Positions 39,071-48,964 of a stretch of DNA of 64,000 nucleotides are shown here, one piece after another; the stretch's first letter is position 1, and every line of letters begins with the position of its first letter. The notes under the pieces were generated by a model. It was given only the letters and a program-made list of their open reading frames with translations, ran no database searches and was not told where the DNA came from. Location: positions 8,317,001 through 8,381,000 of the forward strand of contig NC_092671.1 in the NCBI RefSeq assembly GCF_964355755.1, in the 5' to 3' direction. The DNA comes from Antedon mediterranea. Taxonomy: Eukaryota; Echinodermata; Crinoidea; Comatulida; Antedonidae. A program made the position numbers and the translations under genes.

Positions 39071-39637
39071 AAAAAGTGTTTGTTTTTCGCGTTATTAATC
39101 ACGAAATTTACGATCATCTGACTAAATAATTACTAGGCCTAGTGCTAGTTATAGGTTTTTGAATTGGAAATACATATCTTCATCCGTGTTTTAATTTTAC
39201 AACAGTTTACACTCGAAAGTTACCGGCTTAATTGCCAGCAAAAATAAATTTGAGGCGACCTTTTCTTTGTTTTGGCTGTAGACTGACTGTGTGGTCACGA
39301 CGCAACAAACACATCGGAAGGGTAGCCTAGCCTAGCTGTAGGGCCTTATACTAACTGGGCCTGGAGTCGCCTTATATGGTTACAAGCTGACGTTTTTATT
39401 TCTGAAGAAACAGTGTTTTATAAGCCTGTACCTGAAGTTTTGGTTTTTGTGTGGTAACTTGGCTATCCAGTTAGGCCGCCGCCTAGCTACAAAAACAAGT
39501 GTAGCCTACGTACTGTAGGCCTAGGCCTATGTATTGTATGTACTAAGTGGTTTTAGTAGCGTCTGGACCAGAAAGACTACTTACACCTGCATTAATTTTT
39601 GCTGTTAGGCCCAAAAACAAAGACATTTTTTTTTCAG

Positions 39638-39789
39638 ATGATGTGTAGGAAGAGACTTTTTCGAATACTGTTATACTGATAGCCTATAGGTCTGGGTCCT
39701 AGTTGTTTCCTACCTACATTTGTCTCAAGTTTTGATTGAACTTATTTGCAAGAAGTAACAAAAAAGTTACAGGAGAACAAAACTTCACT
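39638..39789 (+). other. 5'UTR of NFE2L exon 1 with upstream acceptor
   Basis: A T-rich tract ending TTTTTTTTCAG (AG at 39636-39637) is a good acceptor, so this leader may be spliced to an upstream non-coding exon. The frame has a TGA at 39733-39735, so translation must start at the first downstream in-frame ATG, 39790. An out-of-frame upstream frame begins ATGATGTGT at 39638 and stops after 13 codons. Confidence 0.45.
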
Positions 39790-40278
39790 ATGCAAAACAA
39801 AAAGCAATTCTCGCAGGTGCTTCTTGGCATAGCTCTTGTTCTAAGCCTTCTTAGATCAGACAACAGTGATAGTTTTCGACATAGAAATTCAGGTCACCTA
39901 TTCAGACTTCCTGAACTCCAAGATATTCTGTTAGGACAGACTGCAGTCATGACTCAAACAGAGTTTCATAATTTATTCAACTCAGAAGATGGAGATTATG
40001 TACACCCCAAAGGTCTACAAAGAGATTCGCGATTCTTAAATTCGATTCTTGACTCGCCGACTTTCGATCCTGAAAATTGGATGGACATGTCACCTTATCG
40101 AGAAGTGACAACGTTACTCTTAGATCGTCTTGAACCTAGCAATGGGAGACCAGTGCTATTAAATCATCCTAATAATGGGAATAATCATGGCGAGGATGAG
40201 AATGGCAACCAAGGGAATGAGAATGAAAGTGGTGCCATGTCGGTACCGTCAAGTCCTAGTGATGAACTAACTCAGGAG
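39790..40278 (+). CDS. NFE2L1: NFE2L exon 1: ER anchor, NHB2, putative DDI2 cleavage site
   Basis: It encodes residues 1-163 and ends at GAG/GTAAAA (GT 40279-40280, phase 0). The start ATG has A at -3. Residues 7-22 (FSQVLLGIALVLSLLR) form an uncleaved hydrophobic anchor like NFE2L1 NHB1. LPELQDILLG, TQTEFHNL and HPK (40-74) align with LPPLREIILG, TQTQFHNL and HPK of human NFE2L1. PENWMDM (94-100) sits where NFE2L1 has its N-A-W/L-V-H protease site, so W97/M98 is a candidate DDI2 cut. The exon end SDELTQE followed by DMDMIE mirrors the human DLTKE-DIDLID junction. The Asn/Gly-rich linker 125-147 is probably disordered. Confidence 0.93.
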
Positions 40279-43200
40279 GTAAAAAAGGAGTTATGATATT
40301 ATTTTAAAAATGCGGAAATAATATTGAGGAGTGGGTTCATAATTAGCATTTTATTTGTACTCGCACAGTAGATTTATCTTACTGCATTGTACTTGTACTG
40401 TAATCATTTCTTATTGGCCCTGTTTCTGCTGCCAATCCCAAATATACCGTATAAATATACCGTATAAATATACCGTATATATACCGTATATGAAATTCGT
40501 GCACCGTTTCCGCTGCACATACTTCGTGGGTGGGATGTAAAAAAAGTTGGCTTTCATATACCCAAAATGCATTTTGTGAGACGGAAGTATGGATTGACCT
40601 AGAGTCTCGTGTAGTGAGGTTACATGACAAAAACAAAACAATGATGGTTTCTCAAAACGTCTTAGCATTGCTTTCTATTTTAAATCTAATGATCAGAAGT
40701 GGCAACGAATTTACATCGCACAAACAATCTAGAAATGTAGAATGGGCATTGACTACATTTATGCAAAGAAGACGACGGCGTTTGCCGATAACTTTGGCGT
40801 TATTAAGTCTACCACAAATTCTGCTTTTATTTTGTTTGAGATACTTTTGTAAATCTCGGTATCTCTTCTGTTGCCATGTAGTCTCCCCCCAACCTTCGCT
40901 TCTCCCCACAATTGAATTGCAAAAATAGTTATTTCTTCAGTTCACAGTGATATTTTGATCTGTTGCTTGCTTATTATACACGTGTGTGTCAATGCAGCAG
41001 AAAAACCAAACAAACGCGTCACGCTCTGTTAGTTTTTGACCTCGTGTCATGGGCCGGGTCACATATACGGTATATTTTGAGTGCAGCAGAAACGGGGTAC
41101 GAAATATACGGTATATTTTGGAATATACCGTATAATATCCACAAACGATGGGGATATTTATGCGGTATATATACCGCATATATATACGGTATATTTTTTA
41201 TGAGACCCATTTCTGCTGCCAAAAAATATACCGTATATAAAATATACCGTATATATACGGTATATATTTGGCAGCAGAAACGGGGCCATTGAGAAGCTCT
41301 CTTTCATTTAATTTATCCTTGAAACACACAAAAATGAACGTCAAAATATTCTAAATTTAAAGTGGCTATATCAAAGTAATATTAAAGTTATTCACTTTAA
41401 GTCGAAAATTTGAGCCAAAAACAACAAGTTTACGTAATTAACAGGTAAATTAGTTTGATTACATTTCATCTGGAAAATCGTCACGAGCGAAAGTAAACAA
41501 AGATTTCAAACCATGAGTACGCATTATGCATATGCTAAATTAGGATTGTTTACAACTCGTCACGGTTAAGAAGGTATTTTCACACAGATCATGAGGAAGT
41601 TTTATGATTATGCATACAGATTAGCCAAACAAGCGCGTTTCATTATGGGGATATGTTTTGATTGAAAACTTTGACTGGAAGTCAAAGTTATTTTTTTAAC
41701 AAAAAAACGTCTGTATTTCAGTTAAATTTGGGTTTTTTTTCGAAAAATTTTTGGTGATAGTTAATAACTATTATGATACTTCAAAATGACCCACCTTTTT
41801 TCAAAATCTTTTATTTTTTATTTTTTTTGGAATTAGTCAAAGGGACAATACATCTTTAACAAACAAACCACAATACCACAATATAAAATATAAACATACT
41901 CTTAGTCTTATTTTCTATATTAATTATGGGTAATAATATAAATAAGTTTTAGTTTCATTTTAGTTTATATAATCATTGGTGTTCTTCATCCATGCACTTT
42001 TATACAACAAATAATTATATAATAATTAGTCAACTAATGAAAATGTTTATAGCAAATAGTTATGTGTGTTTATTGTAAAATTTTCAAAATAAATCAAAAT
42101 AAATCGCTAGATCAAACTTAAATGGAAAAGAAATTCTATTTGTATACAGTAGTTCCCTAAATTATTTGTATACTACTACTACTGTATATAGTATTAAAGG
42201 CGGTAAATTTGTGTTGATTAATGTACTAACAGTATAATTAATAACAATTTCTTACATAAGAATCTAATATTTCTTTATTCAACCTTCATTTCATAATATT
42301 TTATATTTATTTTCTCTGTATACTGTAACCTGCCAGCATATATACCTACTGTAAGTCAGCTGACTTTGGTAATAAACTAAAAGATTTGCTTGCTTTTAGT
42401 CAATTGTAATCTAGCTACTGTATACATATGACTTGTTTTAACTGCGTTATTCCACCTGTGAAAGGAAGTCTTTTATAATACACTATTGTTTGCACTATTT
42501 CTATTGGTGAATTGTTTGGGAGTTGACAGTGTTTGAGAGCTACATGCAGGTATTCTAATTGGTTGGAGATCACCTTGCGGTGACAATATAAGCTAGCTTT
42601 TCCTTTTAAACATTTCAATAGCGTTACTTCCTTTTTCCTTGCAGGACATGGACATGATTGAACGACTTTGGAGGCAGGACATTGATATGGGAATCTGTCG
42701 TGATGATTCCTTGTCGACAAAAGAGGGATATGAGATCGAAAAGCCTTTAAAGAAACCCGAGGAGAATATATGGGATAACTTCAGCATTGACAATGAAACT
42801 GGAGAGTTTATGCAACCAGTTATAGACCCTGCCAGCCAAGTAAACACTCAACAAACAACAATACCACAGCAACCGCAGGTAACATTTCCAGGTCAAACGC
42901 ATGAAAATGGGATGACATTGGAGGAGTGTTTGCAGATATTAGAAGAAGACTTGACTAACCCGCTACAGACAGCAAGGCAAGAAACAGCGCCAGCTATGCA
43001 ACGCCAAATTAACAGTCCACAAGAGATGGAACAACGGTGGCAGGACTTTGCTTCATTGTCGGATATTAATTTAAATCTACCTGCTATTAATCCAGAAGTC
43101 TCCCCAGAATACCATCAGCAGGCAGTAATGCCAGAGAACTTTACCACAATGGGCTCGCCAATGAATTTTGGCATGGCCCTTCCGAACACTACAGAAAACT

Positions 43201-45649
43201 TGAACATGCTACACTACCCAAGTGCTCATACAACAAACTTACCCGCAAATATGCATTCAACGGAAGATATTTTCACGTCAACACCTTCGCTGTCCGATCT
43301 ATCCGTAAACACAACGTCATTGCCATCCGCATCCTTGCATATACCCGAAATGAACTTTACAAATTTGCTGATGTCCGACACCACGAATCGAAGTATTACT
43401 GAAAGTTACAACAGCCAACAAAATGACACGTCAACCTCATCGTTATCGCCACGAAACAGTACAAGCCCTTTACTGCTCGACTTGTTGAATTCATCAAGTC
43501 TGGACGAGGTGAACACTATGGACATAGACGGTCAGATCCGTGATGTTATGGATGTTCTAGATGACCGGGACTCTGCAATATCACTCGGTTCAGGTAAGAA
43601 CAATTGATTTAAAATTAATTCCTCGTCATAATTTCTTTATGGTAGACCTTAAATTCATTGAATTTGAAAAAGCATTACCCATTTAAACATACTGTAACTG
43701 ACCAGAATATCAAAATCCACAATAATTTATATATTATTATTATAATAATTTAAACACAAACAAATTTAGTTTAAAATATGCTATCTCTGCTGTACTGTAT
43801 AATCATTTAATTAAAGACATTTAAATCTGCTTTAAATCCAAGTTGATCCATTACAGAAAGAAATGTCTGAGAGAATAGTACGTTTGGCCTTTAATTGGCA
43901 ATATTCTAGCACTTCTATCTAGGTCCTTCCTCACTTTAACAACAATCATCATTGTTTAATTCAAGGCTGATGATGAGTACATTGTTTGTTTACTCTGAAT
44001 TCACAGAATTGTAAACCGGCCAAAAAATACAAACAACTTTTTATTTAAAAATTTACCAAAAATATTATTGTTGATCAGTCAATTTTTAAATAGTAATGTA
44101 TTTGTTTTTGTCACTGTATCATTTCCAGCTTATTCAATTATGTTTTTATAGCTAAACAGTCAATATTCATTGCCAACTCATGTATTGTAATAAAATACTT
44201 TAAACCATAAGTCTCTACCATCACCATATGGTTAAAACATAACCCTATATAATAAAGGTTAATGGTTGGTTTTATTTTTATCACTGCAGTTTCACAATAT
44301 ACAGAACAAAGTGACAGCTCATCTTTATACAGTGGGAGTGAGGATGGTAGCTCGGAAGGAGCAGTTGGAGGCTACGATGGCAGTCTTGACCAGGACGTTA
44401 AGGGAGCCTCTGGCTACAGTCGAGGTAAATATTTTATATTATGTCAAATTTAATATGATGCTCATAAAATTCTAGGCTTTGTAAAAGGTCATGGTACTGG
44501 AATACAGCCAGGATTGAACCCACAATTCTGAGAAACTATTGTGCCAACTATAAACTTTATATAAATGTTTGTCAATATGAATTTTGTGCAATATGGCTAA
44601 AAAATATGAATGAGACAGTAACAACTCTAAATCGTATTATTGAAAAAAAGGGAGATTAAGTATTTTCCTTGGGAAGATTTACTTGTTCAGTGTATAAGTG
44701 TACTTGAAAGTTTCATATGCATGAATATTGTTCATTGAGAATAGAAGCTTATACTTTGTATCATGCATTTCCATTGTACTTGCCTGTACGATACAATGTC
44801 CAAAGTCCAAAGGTCTTAACCTTGTCAGGAACTGAAACACTTTATCCCGCTAATGAACTCGCAAAATTTTAAAAAAAGAAATAACTTTAAATCTGATGTC
44901 ATAATGTAATTTTTGTTTAGATATATAAAGCATAGTCATTTGTAGGTGGGAAAGGAAATGATTTTATAGTTTAAACATTATATTATATTTATCTTATAGG
45001 AAATGCTCAGTATGGTGGTGATCGACAAGGTGGTGGGCAAGCGAATCATAACGGCCAACAATCCAGTATGAACAGCATTACTCATAATCACACATACAGC
45101 AATATGAGTTCACGAAACGGTAGTATGAACGGTAACAGCAGTAAAAAGAGCCACCATCAAAAGCATAACCACGATATGGGATCAAGATTCTCGCGCGACG
45201 AGAAGCGAGCGAAGCAACTAAAGATACCGATTCCCATAGAGAAGATAATCGACCTACCGGTGGACCAGTTCAATGAACTCCTGAAGAAGTTTGAACTGAC
45301 CGACCCACAGTTGGCGCTAGTCCGAGACATCCGTCGCAGAGGTAAAAACAAAGTTGCCGCTCAGAACTGCAGAAAGAGAAAAATAGACGCGATATACACG
45401 ATAGAAGAAGAGATTGATCTTTTAAAAGCAGAAAAAGACGAGTTATTAAAGGAACGAGGGAACATCGATAAAGAATCATTGGACATGCGAGACCGATACA
45501 CGCAGCTTTACCGTGAAGTATTTCAGAGTCTGTGCGATGATCATGGCGATCCTGTCAACCCAAATAACTTCTCTCTTCAACAAATGCCAGATGGTTCCGT
45601 CTATTTAGTACCAAGAAACTCAACCTTACCAGAGGACGACAAAGAATAA
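39790..45649 (+). CDS. NFE2L1: NFE2L/CNC-bZIP transcription factor (NFE2L1/SKN-1A type), whole gene
   Basis: Four exons (39790-40278, 42645-43593, 44290-44424, 45000-45649) with intron phases 0, 1 and 1 join to 740 residues, close to vertebrate NFE2L1. Order of domains: ER signal-anchor (7-22), NHB2 box (40-75), DLG-like motif (164-180), ETGE (214-217), acidic and CNC-conserved boxes (254-265, 290-304), Asn/Ser/Thr region with eight sequons (328-447), DSAIS degron-like site (472-476), SEGAVGGY (501-508), HNHTY (553-557), CNC domain (588-637), basic region (638-652), leucine zipper and VYLVPR C-terminus (725-730). Family members bind antioxidant-response or MARE sites as heterodimers with small Maf proteins. 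ER-anchored members are retrotranslocated, deglycosylated and cleaved when the proteasome is impaired, then induce proteasome genes. Exon junctions are in frame and consensus. The assignment to the family is certain; orthology to one vertebrate paralogue is not, since invertebrates usually have a single gene. Confidence 0.95.
40416..41287. mobile_element. TIR element filled with TATACCGTATA repeats
   Basis: The ends are inverted repeats: GGCCCTGTTTCTGCTGCCAA at 40416-40435 and, on the complement of 41268-41287, GGCCCCGTTTCTGCTGCCAA (one mismatch). ATT lies directly outside both ends and may be a 3-bp target duplication. Inside, TATACCGTATA and its complement recur about a dozen times (40441-40494, 41067-41135, 41162-41199, 41226-41267), often back to back. 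Extra internal copies of the CCGTTTC(T/C)GCTGC end word occur near 40505, 41082 and 41211. Other short frames inside do not look coding. It is a non-autonomous DNA element inserted 137 bp after the NFE2L exon 1 donor. Confidence 0.7.
41288..42600. other. Remainder of NFE2L intron 1, no features
   Basis: AT-rich, without exon-like open frames, tandem arrays or recognisable transposon ends. Confidence 0.6.
42645..43593 (+). CDS. NFE2L1: NFE2L exon 2: KEAP1 motifs, activation region, sequon cluster
   Basis: It encodes residues 164-479 plus the first base of codon 480; donor TTCAG/GTAAGA (GT 43594-43595, phase 1). DMDMIERLWRQDIDMG is the Neh2 helix with DLG-like motif; the usual L of DLG is M178. 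NETGEF (213-218) keeps the high-affinity KEAP1 motif intact. MTLEECLQILEEDL (253-266) matches NFE2L1 LSLEECLRLLE, and EQRWQDFASL (292-301) matches EQQWQDLMSI. N-X-S/T sequons at N328, N344, N385, N400, N411, N423, N434 and N445 form the NST-type domain that is glycosylated in the ER in NFE2L1. DRDSAISLGS (471-479 region) aligns with the beta-TrCP degron DSGLS/DSGIS but has Ala for Gly. Confidence 0.95.
44290..44424 (+). CDS. NFE2L1: NFE2L exon 3: Ser/acidic linker
   Basis: It follows a CACTGCAG acceptor (AG 44288-44289) and completes V480, then encodes 481-524 and the first base of G525; donor CGAG/GTAAAT (GT 44425-44426). The phase matches exons 2 and 4. The peptide is Ser/Gly/acid-rich; GSSEGAVGGYDGS matches the SEEGAVGYSSDSE block of vertebrate NFE2L1, supporting that the small exon is genuine. 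Likely a disordered linker between the activation and DNA-binding regions. Confidence 0.9.
44497..44555 (-). repeat. tRNA-like SINE fragment in NFE2L intron 3
   Basis: On the minus strand TAGTTGGCACAATAGTTTCT is followed by TGTGGGTTCAATCCTGGCTG. GGGTTCAATCC (plus-strand 44511-44521) is a good internal B box, and the first block resembles an A box. The tRNA stems do not close, so it is a SINE head or pseudo-tRNA rather than a tRNA gene. Confidence 0.45.
45000..45649 (+). CDS. NFE2L1: NFE2L exon 4: CNC domain, bZIP, Neh3-like C-terminus
   Basis: The acceptor ATCTTATAG (AG 44998-44999) gives G525, then residues 526-740 and TAA at 45647-45649. HNHTY (553-557) is a short box shared with NFE2L1. 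SRDEKRAKQLKIPIPIEKII-DLPVDQFNELL is the CNC domain. DIRRRGKNKVAAQNCRKRK (634-652) is the basic DNA-contact helix with the family-specific QNCR and its redox cysteine C648. A leucine zipper of five to six heptads follows (about 653-697). YREVFQSLCDDHGDPVNP and DGSVYLVPRN match the C-terminal region; VYLVPR corresponds to NRF2 VFLVPK, the Neh3 activation tail. The 526-587 stretch is Asn/Gly/His-rich and probably disordered. Confidence 0.97.
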
Positions 45650-45667
45650 CAAGTTAATGTCAAAGAG

Positions 45668-45673
45668 AATAAA
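45668..45673 (+). terminator. Proximal poly(A) signal
   Basis: AATAAA lies 19 nt after the stop codon and is followed by the T-rich TTTTGTTTTATTC. Use of this site would give an extremely short 3'UTR. Confidence 0.4.
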
Positions 45674-46510
45674 AACAATTTTGTTTTATTCATTCGCTCA
45701 GGTAGAAATTTTAGATCTATGTCTATCACTCTTTTTCGTTAAACATGATCTCATCGTATAGACTTCTCATAAACATAAATTATTTAAAACAAAAACTGTG
45801 CAGTATAGAGCTTTCATTACAGAGATAAATCTGATTATAAAACTTTTTTTTATTCAATGTAAAAAGCTGTAAATATTGAAAATAGATTTATGGTTGATAT
45901 ATTAGGTTAAACATGGTACAGGACTTTGTTTTTGTTACAAATAATTTTTTTTTTCTATTGTAATATTAAAATTTAGTCTTTCTGTTGATTTATCTTTAAG
46001 CTGATTCTCTAGTATGTTTTGTCATCGCTTAAACCGATAATGTAGGGAAAAAAATAACCCAAGCCGTGGGCTTTCGGGATTTCTAGACAATCTTGGCTTT
46101 TAGATTAATTAGTTTTCTACCACAACTTAACATGGAGTAGTTCTCCAAGAATTAAATTTGGTAGTATGGACTTTGCTTAGCAGAATAGAGATATGAATGT
46201 TGTAACACTATTAATGATAATCTAATTATATTATGAAATATATCGCATTTTTGTACTATATGTTCTAGTAGTGAGCCAAACTGTGTAAATATTGATGGAA
46301 AATTAATGGCTAGAGAATGTAATGTGTGAGTGATGGAGAGTCGCGTGTGCATTTTTGAAAATCAGAAAGTATGTTTTGAACAATAACTTTCTATATATTT
46401 GTATAAATTGTAAATATTAAGTTTGTACAGTCATGCTTTTGGAAAAATACACTAAAAGAACTTATTTTGCTTGACTTGGAAGCAACTAATTTTAAGTAAT
46501 GAAACAGAAA

Positions 46511-46516
46511 AATAAA
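46511..46516 (+). terminator. Distal poly(A) signal
   Basis: AATAAA followed about 20-40 nt later by the T/G-rich TTGTTTTCCGTTTTTATTTG, a normal cleavage arrangement. It gives a 3'UTR of about 880 nt. Confidence 0.5.
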
Positions 46517-46744
46517 AGGAAAAACATAAATACAGTATTGTTTTCCGTTTTTATTTGCATAATTCTCTCTTTGACTTAGAGCATAATATATGGCTGGGAT
46601 CATGGACATAGAGATTTCAATTTTCGACAACCTATGACGTCATGTTAATTATTTTGCACATTTGTTTGGTTTGGCAATTTTGTGCCGGTCGTCGTCGGAC
46701 CTAATTTCGTCAATGGTCCAGGTGACGGTATTAGATTCTGTAAA

Positions 46745-46893
46745 AGCGTGTTTCCAACTTTCGTTGCGTAGACGCAACGAAAGCGAGTTGACCAATGACA
46801 AGCGACAGTTCGAGTAATCCATAGCTTGTGATTGGTCAAATCACTTTCGTTGCGTTAACGTTCTTGCGTTACGTCTGGTGAGAACAAGGCATA
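46745..46893. mobile_element. MITE family A, complete diverged copy
   Basis: It carries TCGTTGCGTAGACGCAACGA near its left end, then GAGTTGACCAATGACAAGCG and CTTGTGATTGGTCAAATCAC, and closes with TTACGTCTGGTGAGAACAAG. The terminal repeat is diverged (TTTCCAAC versus GTGAGAACAAG). Confidence 0.65.
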
Positions 46894-47009
46894 TTGAATT
46901 AATGCCTAATTTACGTAAGTCGTGGGTCGTCGCAAACTGAAAGCTCTTTAAAGTATAGGCCTACATTTGATTTTGCAGATTGAAGATTGGAACATAGCCT
47001 ATTGTACGT

Positions 47010-47092
47010 AAAGACGACGTACGCAAGGACGTAAGCGCAATGCAAGCAAACTGTCGCTTTTGATTGGTCAACTCGGTTACGTTGCGTTGCTT
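47010..47092. mobile_element. MITE family A, deleted copy
   Basis: ACGTACGCAAGGACGTAAGC is followed by GCAAACTGTCGCTTTTGATT and GGTCAACTCGGTTACGTTGC. The middle of the element, including one of the two opposing CCAAT blocks, is missing, and the outer terminal repeats are not recognisable. Confidence 0.5.
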
Positions 47093-48066
47093 TACCGATT
47101 TGGAATAAAATGTATACAGTATACTGTTATAATTCCAGTGATACAGTATAAAAATGTCCGATTATTGTGTAATTCTAGTGATACCAGTACAGTATAAAAA
47201 ACTTAAAGAATTGAGTAGGATCATGGACAAATAAAATAATTAATATCCGAAAAGCAGCTTCTATGAAACAATTGTCTTAATTTATTATATTCATCACGTA
47301 TTTTTTACCTGTACCTGTTGATAATGTCACCTGGTGAGGTGTAATGTGGGTGTAAAGGAAAAAGGGTTATGATTAGGCTAATACTTAACCTGGCGGATCT
47401 ACACCATGTTTGATATTTTTTAACTTTACATATAAACTATCCATCGTATATAAACGAGTAAAAAATAAATAAACCGCTCAGATCTGAACAATTTTACCTT
47501 AGAATTGGTTAAATATTTCTACTTTACTGTGACAGTCCTGATCTAATAGGCCTACTAATACAGTATTAATAATTATTAACGTAATCATACAGTGCAGTTG
47601 TACATCTTATTTGTTCTCAATTTGATAACGTTTATTAAAAAATAATTTATCGCATAATATTGTTATAACCGTTTGTACACAAGGGGTCGTTTGATTCACC
47701 TATCAATCAATCACTAATTATTCAATCAATCATACAAACAACGGTATTGTTACATAAATAAATGTCAACAAGGATTAAATAAATATTATACAAAAGCTAG
47801 AATTAGGATGATACTGAGTGATTACTGATTACTAATCCGCTAAGTGATGTCATTCTAATTAAAGTGCATTGTTTTGTGTAACCTTGTGTACTCGCTTACA
47901 TGTCATTTTACCTGCTGCTAGTTTATCTAATATTCCAGGAAATGAGGTAAGAGCCGTTAAGAGGTATTGTATAGCTCTATGGTGTTCGATCCTGAATTTT
48001 AGGTTTTATTTAGGCCTACTTTCATTTGGTGAGTGTGTGACCACGGAGGAGGTTAAACCATAGAGG

Positions 48067-48180
48067 AACAAGGCCAACAGCCATTAAGTCGCGTGCTACA
48101 ATGCATAGTGATACCGGACCGACAGACAGACCGACAGACAGACAGACAGAGAGACCGACCGACCGACATAGTGAACTATA
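48067..48180 (+). repeat. (GACA/GACC)n-bearing dispersed element, copy A
   Basis: ACAAGGCCAACAGCCATTAA, then GTCGCGTGCTA, CATAGTGATACCGGACCGAC, a GACA/GACC tract (about 48116-48170), and GACATAGTGAACTATA. The flanks on both sides of the microsatellite match the other copies, so this is a dispersed element with an internal tetranucleotide tract, not an isolated microsatellite. Confidence 0.7.
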
Positions 48181-48294
48181 CTGACCGAAATTACTGAACA
48201 TGTTTAAAAATGTTGAAATGTTTAAAAACATTTATTTTTTTTTAATTTACACGTGCGTAGCCTGTCACTTTCGACGTGCTCGTATAACGTAATT

Positions 48295-48520
48295 TCGAGT
48301 TGAAAAGTAAGTCAAGAAAACAGAAATCGGGCAAAAAGAGTGCGCAATAACATTTAACGCGCAGTGCGCGCGCAAAAATATGCGCACTCATGGCAATTTT
48401 GTAAACGCTTAAAATTGCCTGAAATGTACTCTTATTTCATCGAAAATAAATTTTGAAAATGTTAAGCGCGCGTACGCATGCGTTACATGCGCTACGCACG
48501 TAATTGTATTGCCATATGAT
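48295..48520. repeat. GCGC-burst repeat, copy 1
   Basis: Within AT-rich DNA there are clusters such as ACGCGCAGTGCGCGCGCAAA, GCGCGCGTACGCATGCG and GCGCTACGCACGTAATT, interspersed with AAAATTG and TGAAAATG. Similar language occurs at 63095-63385. The alternating purine-pyrimidine runs could adopt unusual helical forms. The element class is unknown. Confidence 0.45.
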
Positions 48521-48746
48521 GATTTATGCCCTGAAATTTATGAGTACTAAATTTTATTTAATTGTGATTCATGGTTGTGAAGATATGATTACAAACGTGA
48601 TTTCGTTAAATCGTGCGTAGACCGCGTAATTTTTTATTGCGCACCGTGAAAACATAACCACATTGATTCCTGGCCATAAGGAATATACTGTGAAAAATTG
48701 ACCTAGCTAGATTAAACTGATATCAAGATAAGGTCAGAAAGCGATA

Positions 48747-48800
48747 AAACGCATAGTGATACCGGACCGACAGACAGACAGACAGACCGACAGACAGACC

Positions 48801-48831
<31 letters not shown>

Positions 48832-48876
48832 CGACCGACCGACATAGTGAACTATAGAGTCGCTTCCACGCGACTA
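48747..48876 (+). repeat. (GACA/GACC)n-bearing dispersed element, copy B
   Basis: CGCATAGTGATACCGGACCG leads into a GACA/GACC tract of about 75 bp (48767-48842), then GACATAGTGAACTATAGAGT and CGCTTCCACGCGACTA. The right end CACGCGACT is the complement of the left-flank AGTCGCGTG seen in copies A and C, suggesting terminal inverted repeats. The ACAAGGCC left flank is missing. Confidence 0.7.
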
Positions 48877-48964
48877 AAAACTGTATATTTACTCCATGGT
48901 TAAACAATGTGACAATTAAACTGACGTCTAAAATGAATTGAGTATAAATAAAACCATAACAACC

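Larger units (their letters stand above)
40279..42644 (+). other. NFE2L intron 1 (2366 bp)
   Basis: GT at 40279 and a TTTTTCCTTGCAG acceptor with AG at 42643-42644. It contains the 872-bp TIR element at 40416-41287; the remaining 1.3 kb is AT-rich with no further features. The phase-0 intron just before the DLG-like motif is conserved with vertebrate NFE2L genes. Confidence 0.9.
45650..46530 (+). other. NFE2L 3'UTR
   Basis: AT-rich sequence between the stop codon and the distal poly(A) signal. It contains poly-T/A runs and no competing ORF on the plus strand. Confidence 0.6.
46531..48066. other. Intergenic downstream of NFE2L, two MITE copies
   Basis: Holds family-A MITE copies (46745-46893, 47010-47092). 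There is a short direct repeat at 47130-47200 (GATACAGTATAAAAA and ACAGTATAAAAAACTT). No gene. Confidence 0.45.

Noticed and set aside
39736-39789. Extra 18 residues at the N-terminus of the NFE2L exon 1 frame
   Set aside because: That extension begins with a non-ATG codon directly after an in-frame TGA. The first in-frame ATG is 39790 and has a suitable context.
40530-40928. 132-codon plus-strand frame and overlapping minus frames at 40.4-41.3 kb
   Set aside because: They lie within the TIR element in NFE2L intron 1, lack domain signatures and overlap on both strands; several arise from the TATACCGTATA repeats.
42415-42847. Minus-strand frames over NFE2L exon 2
   Set aside because: Shadows of the real plus-strand exon; they cross its splice acceptor and have no conserved motifs.
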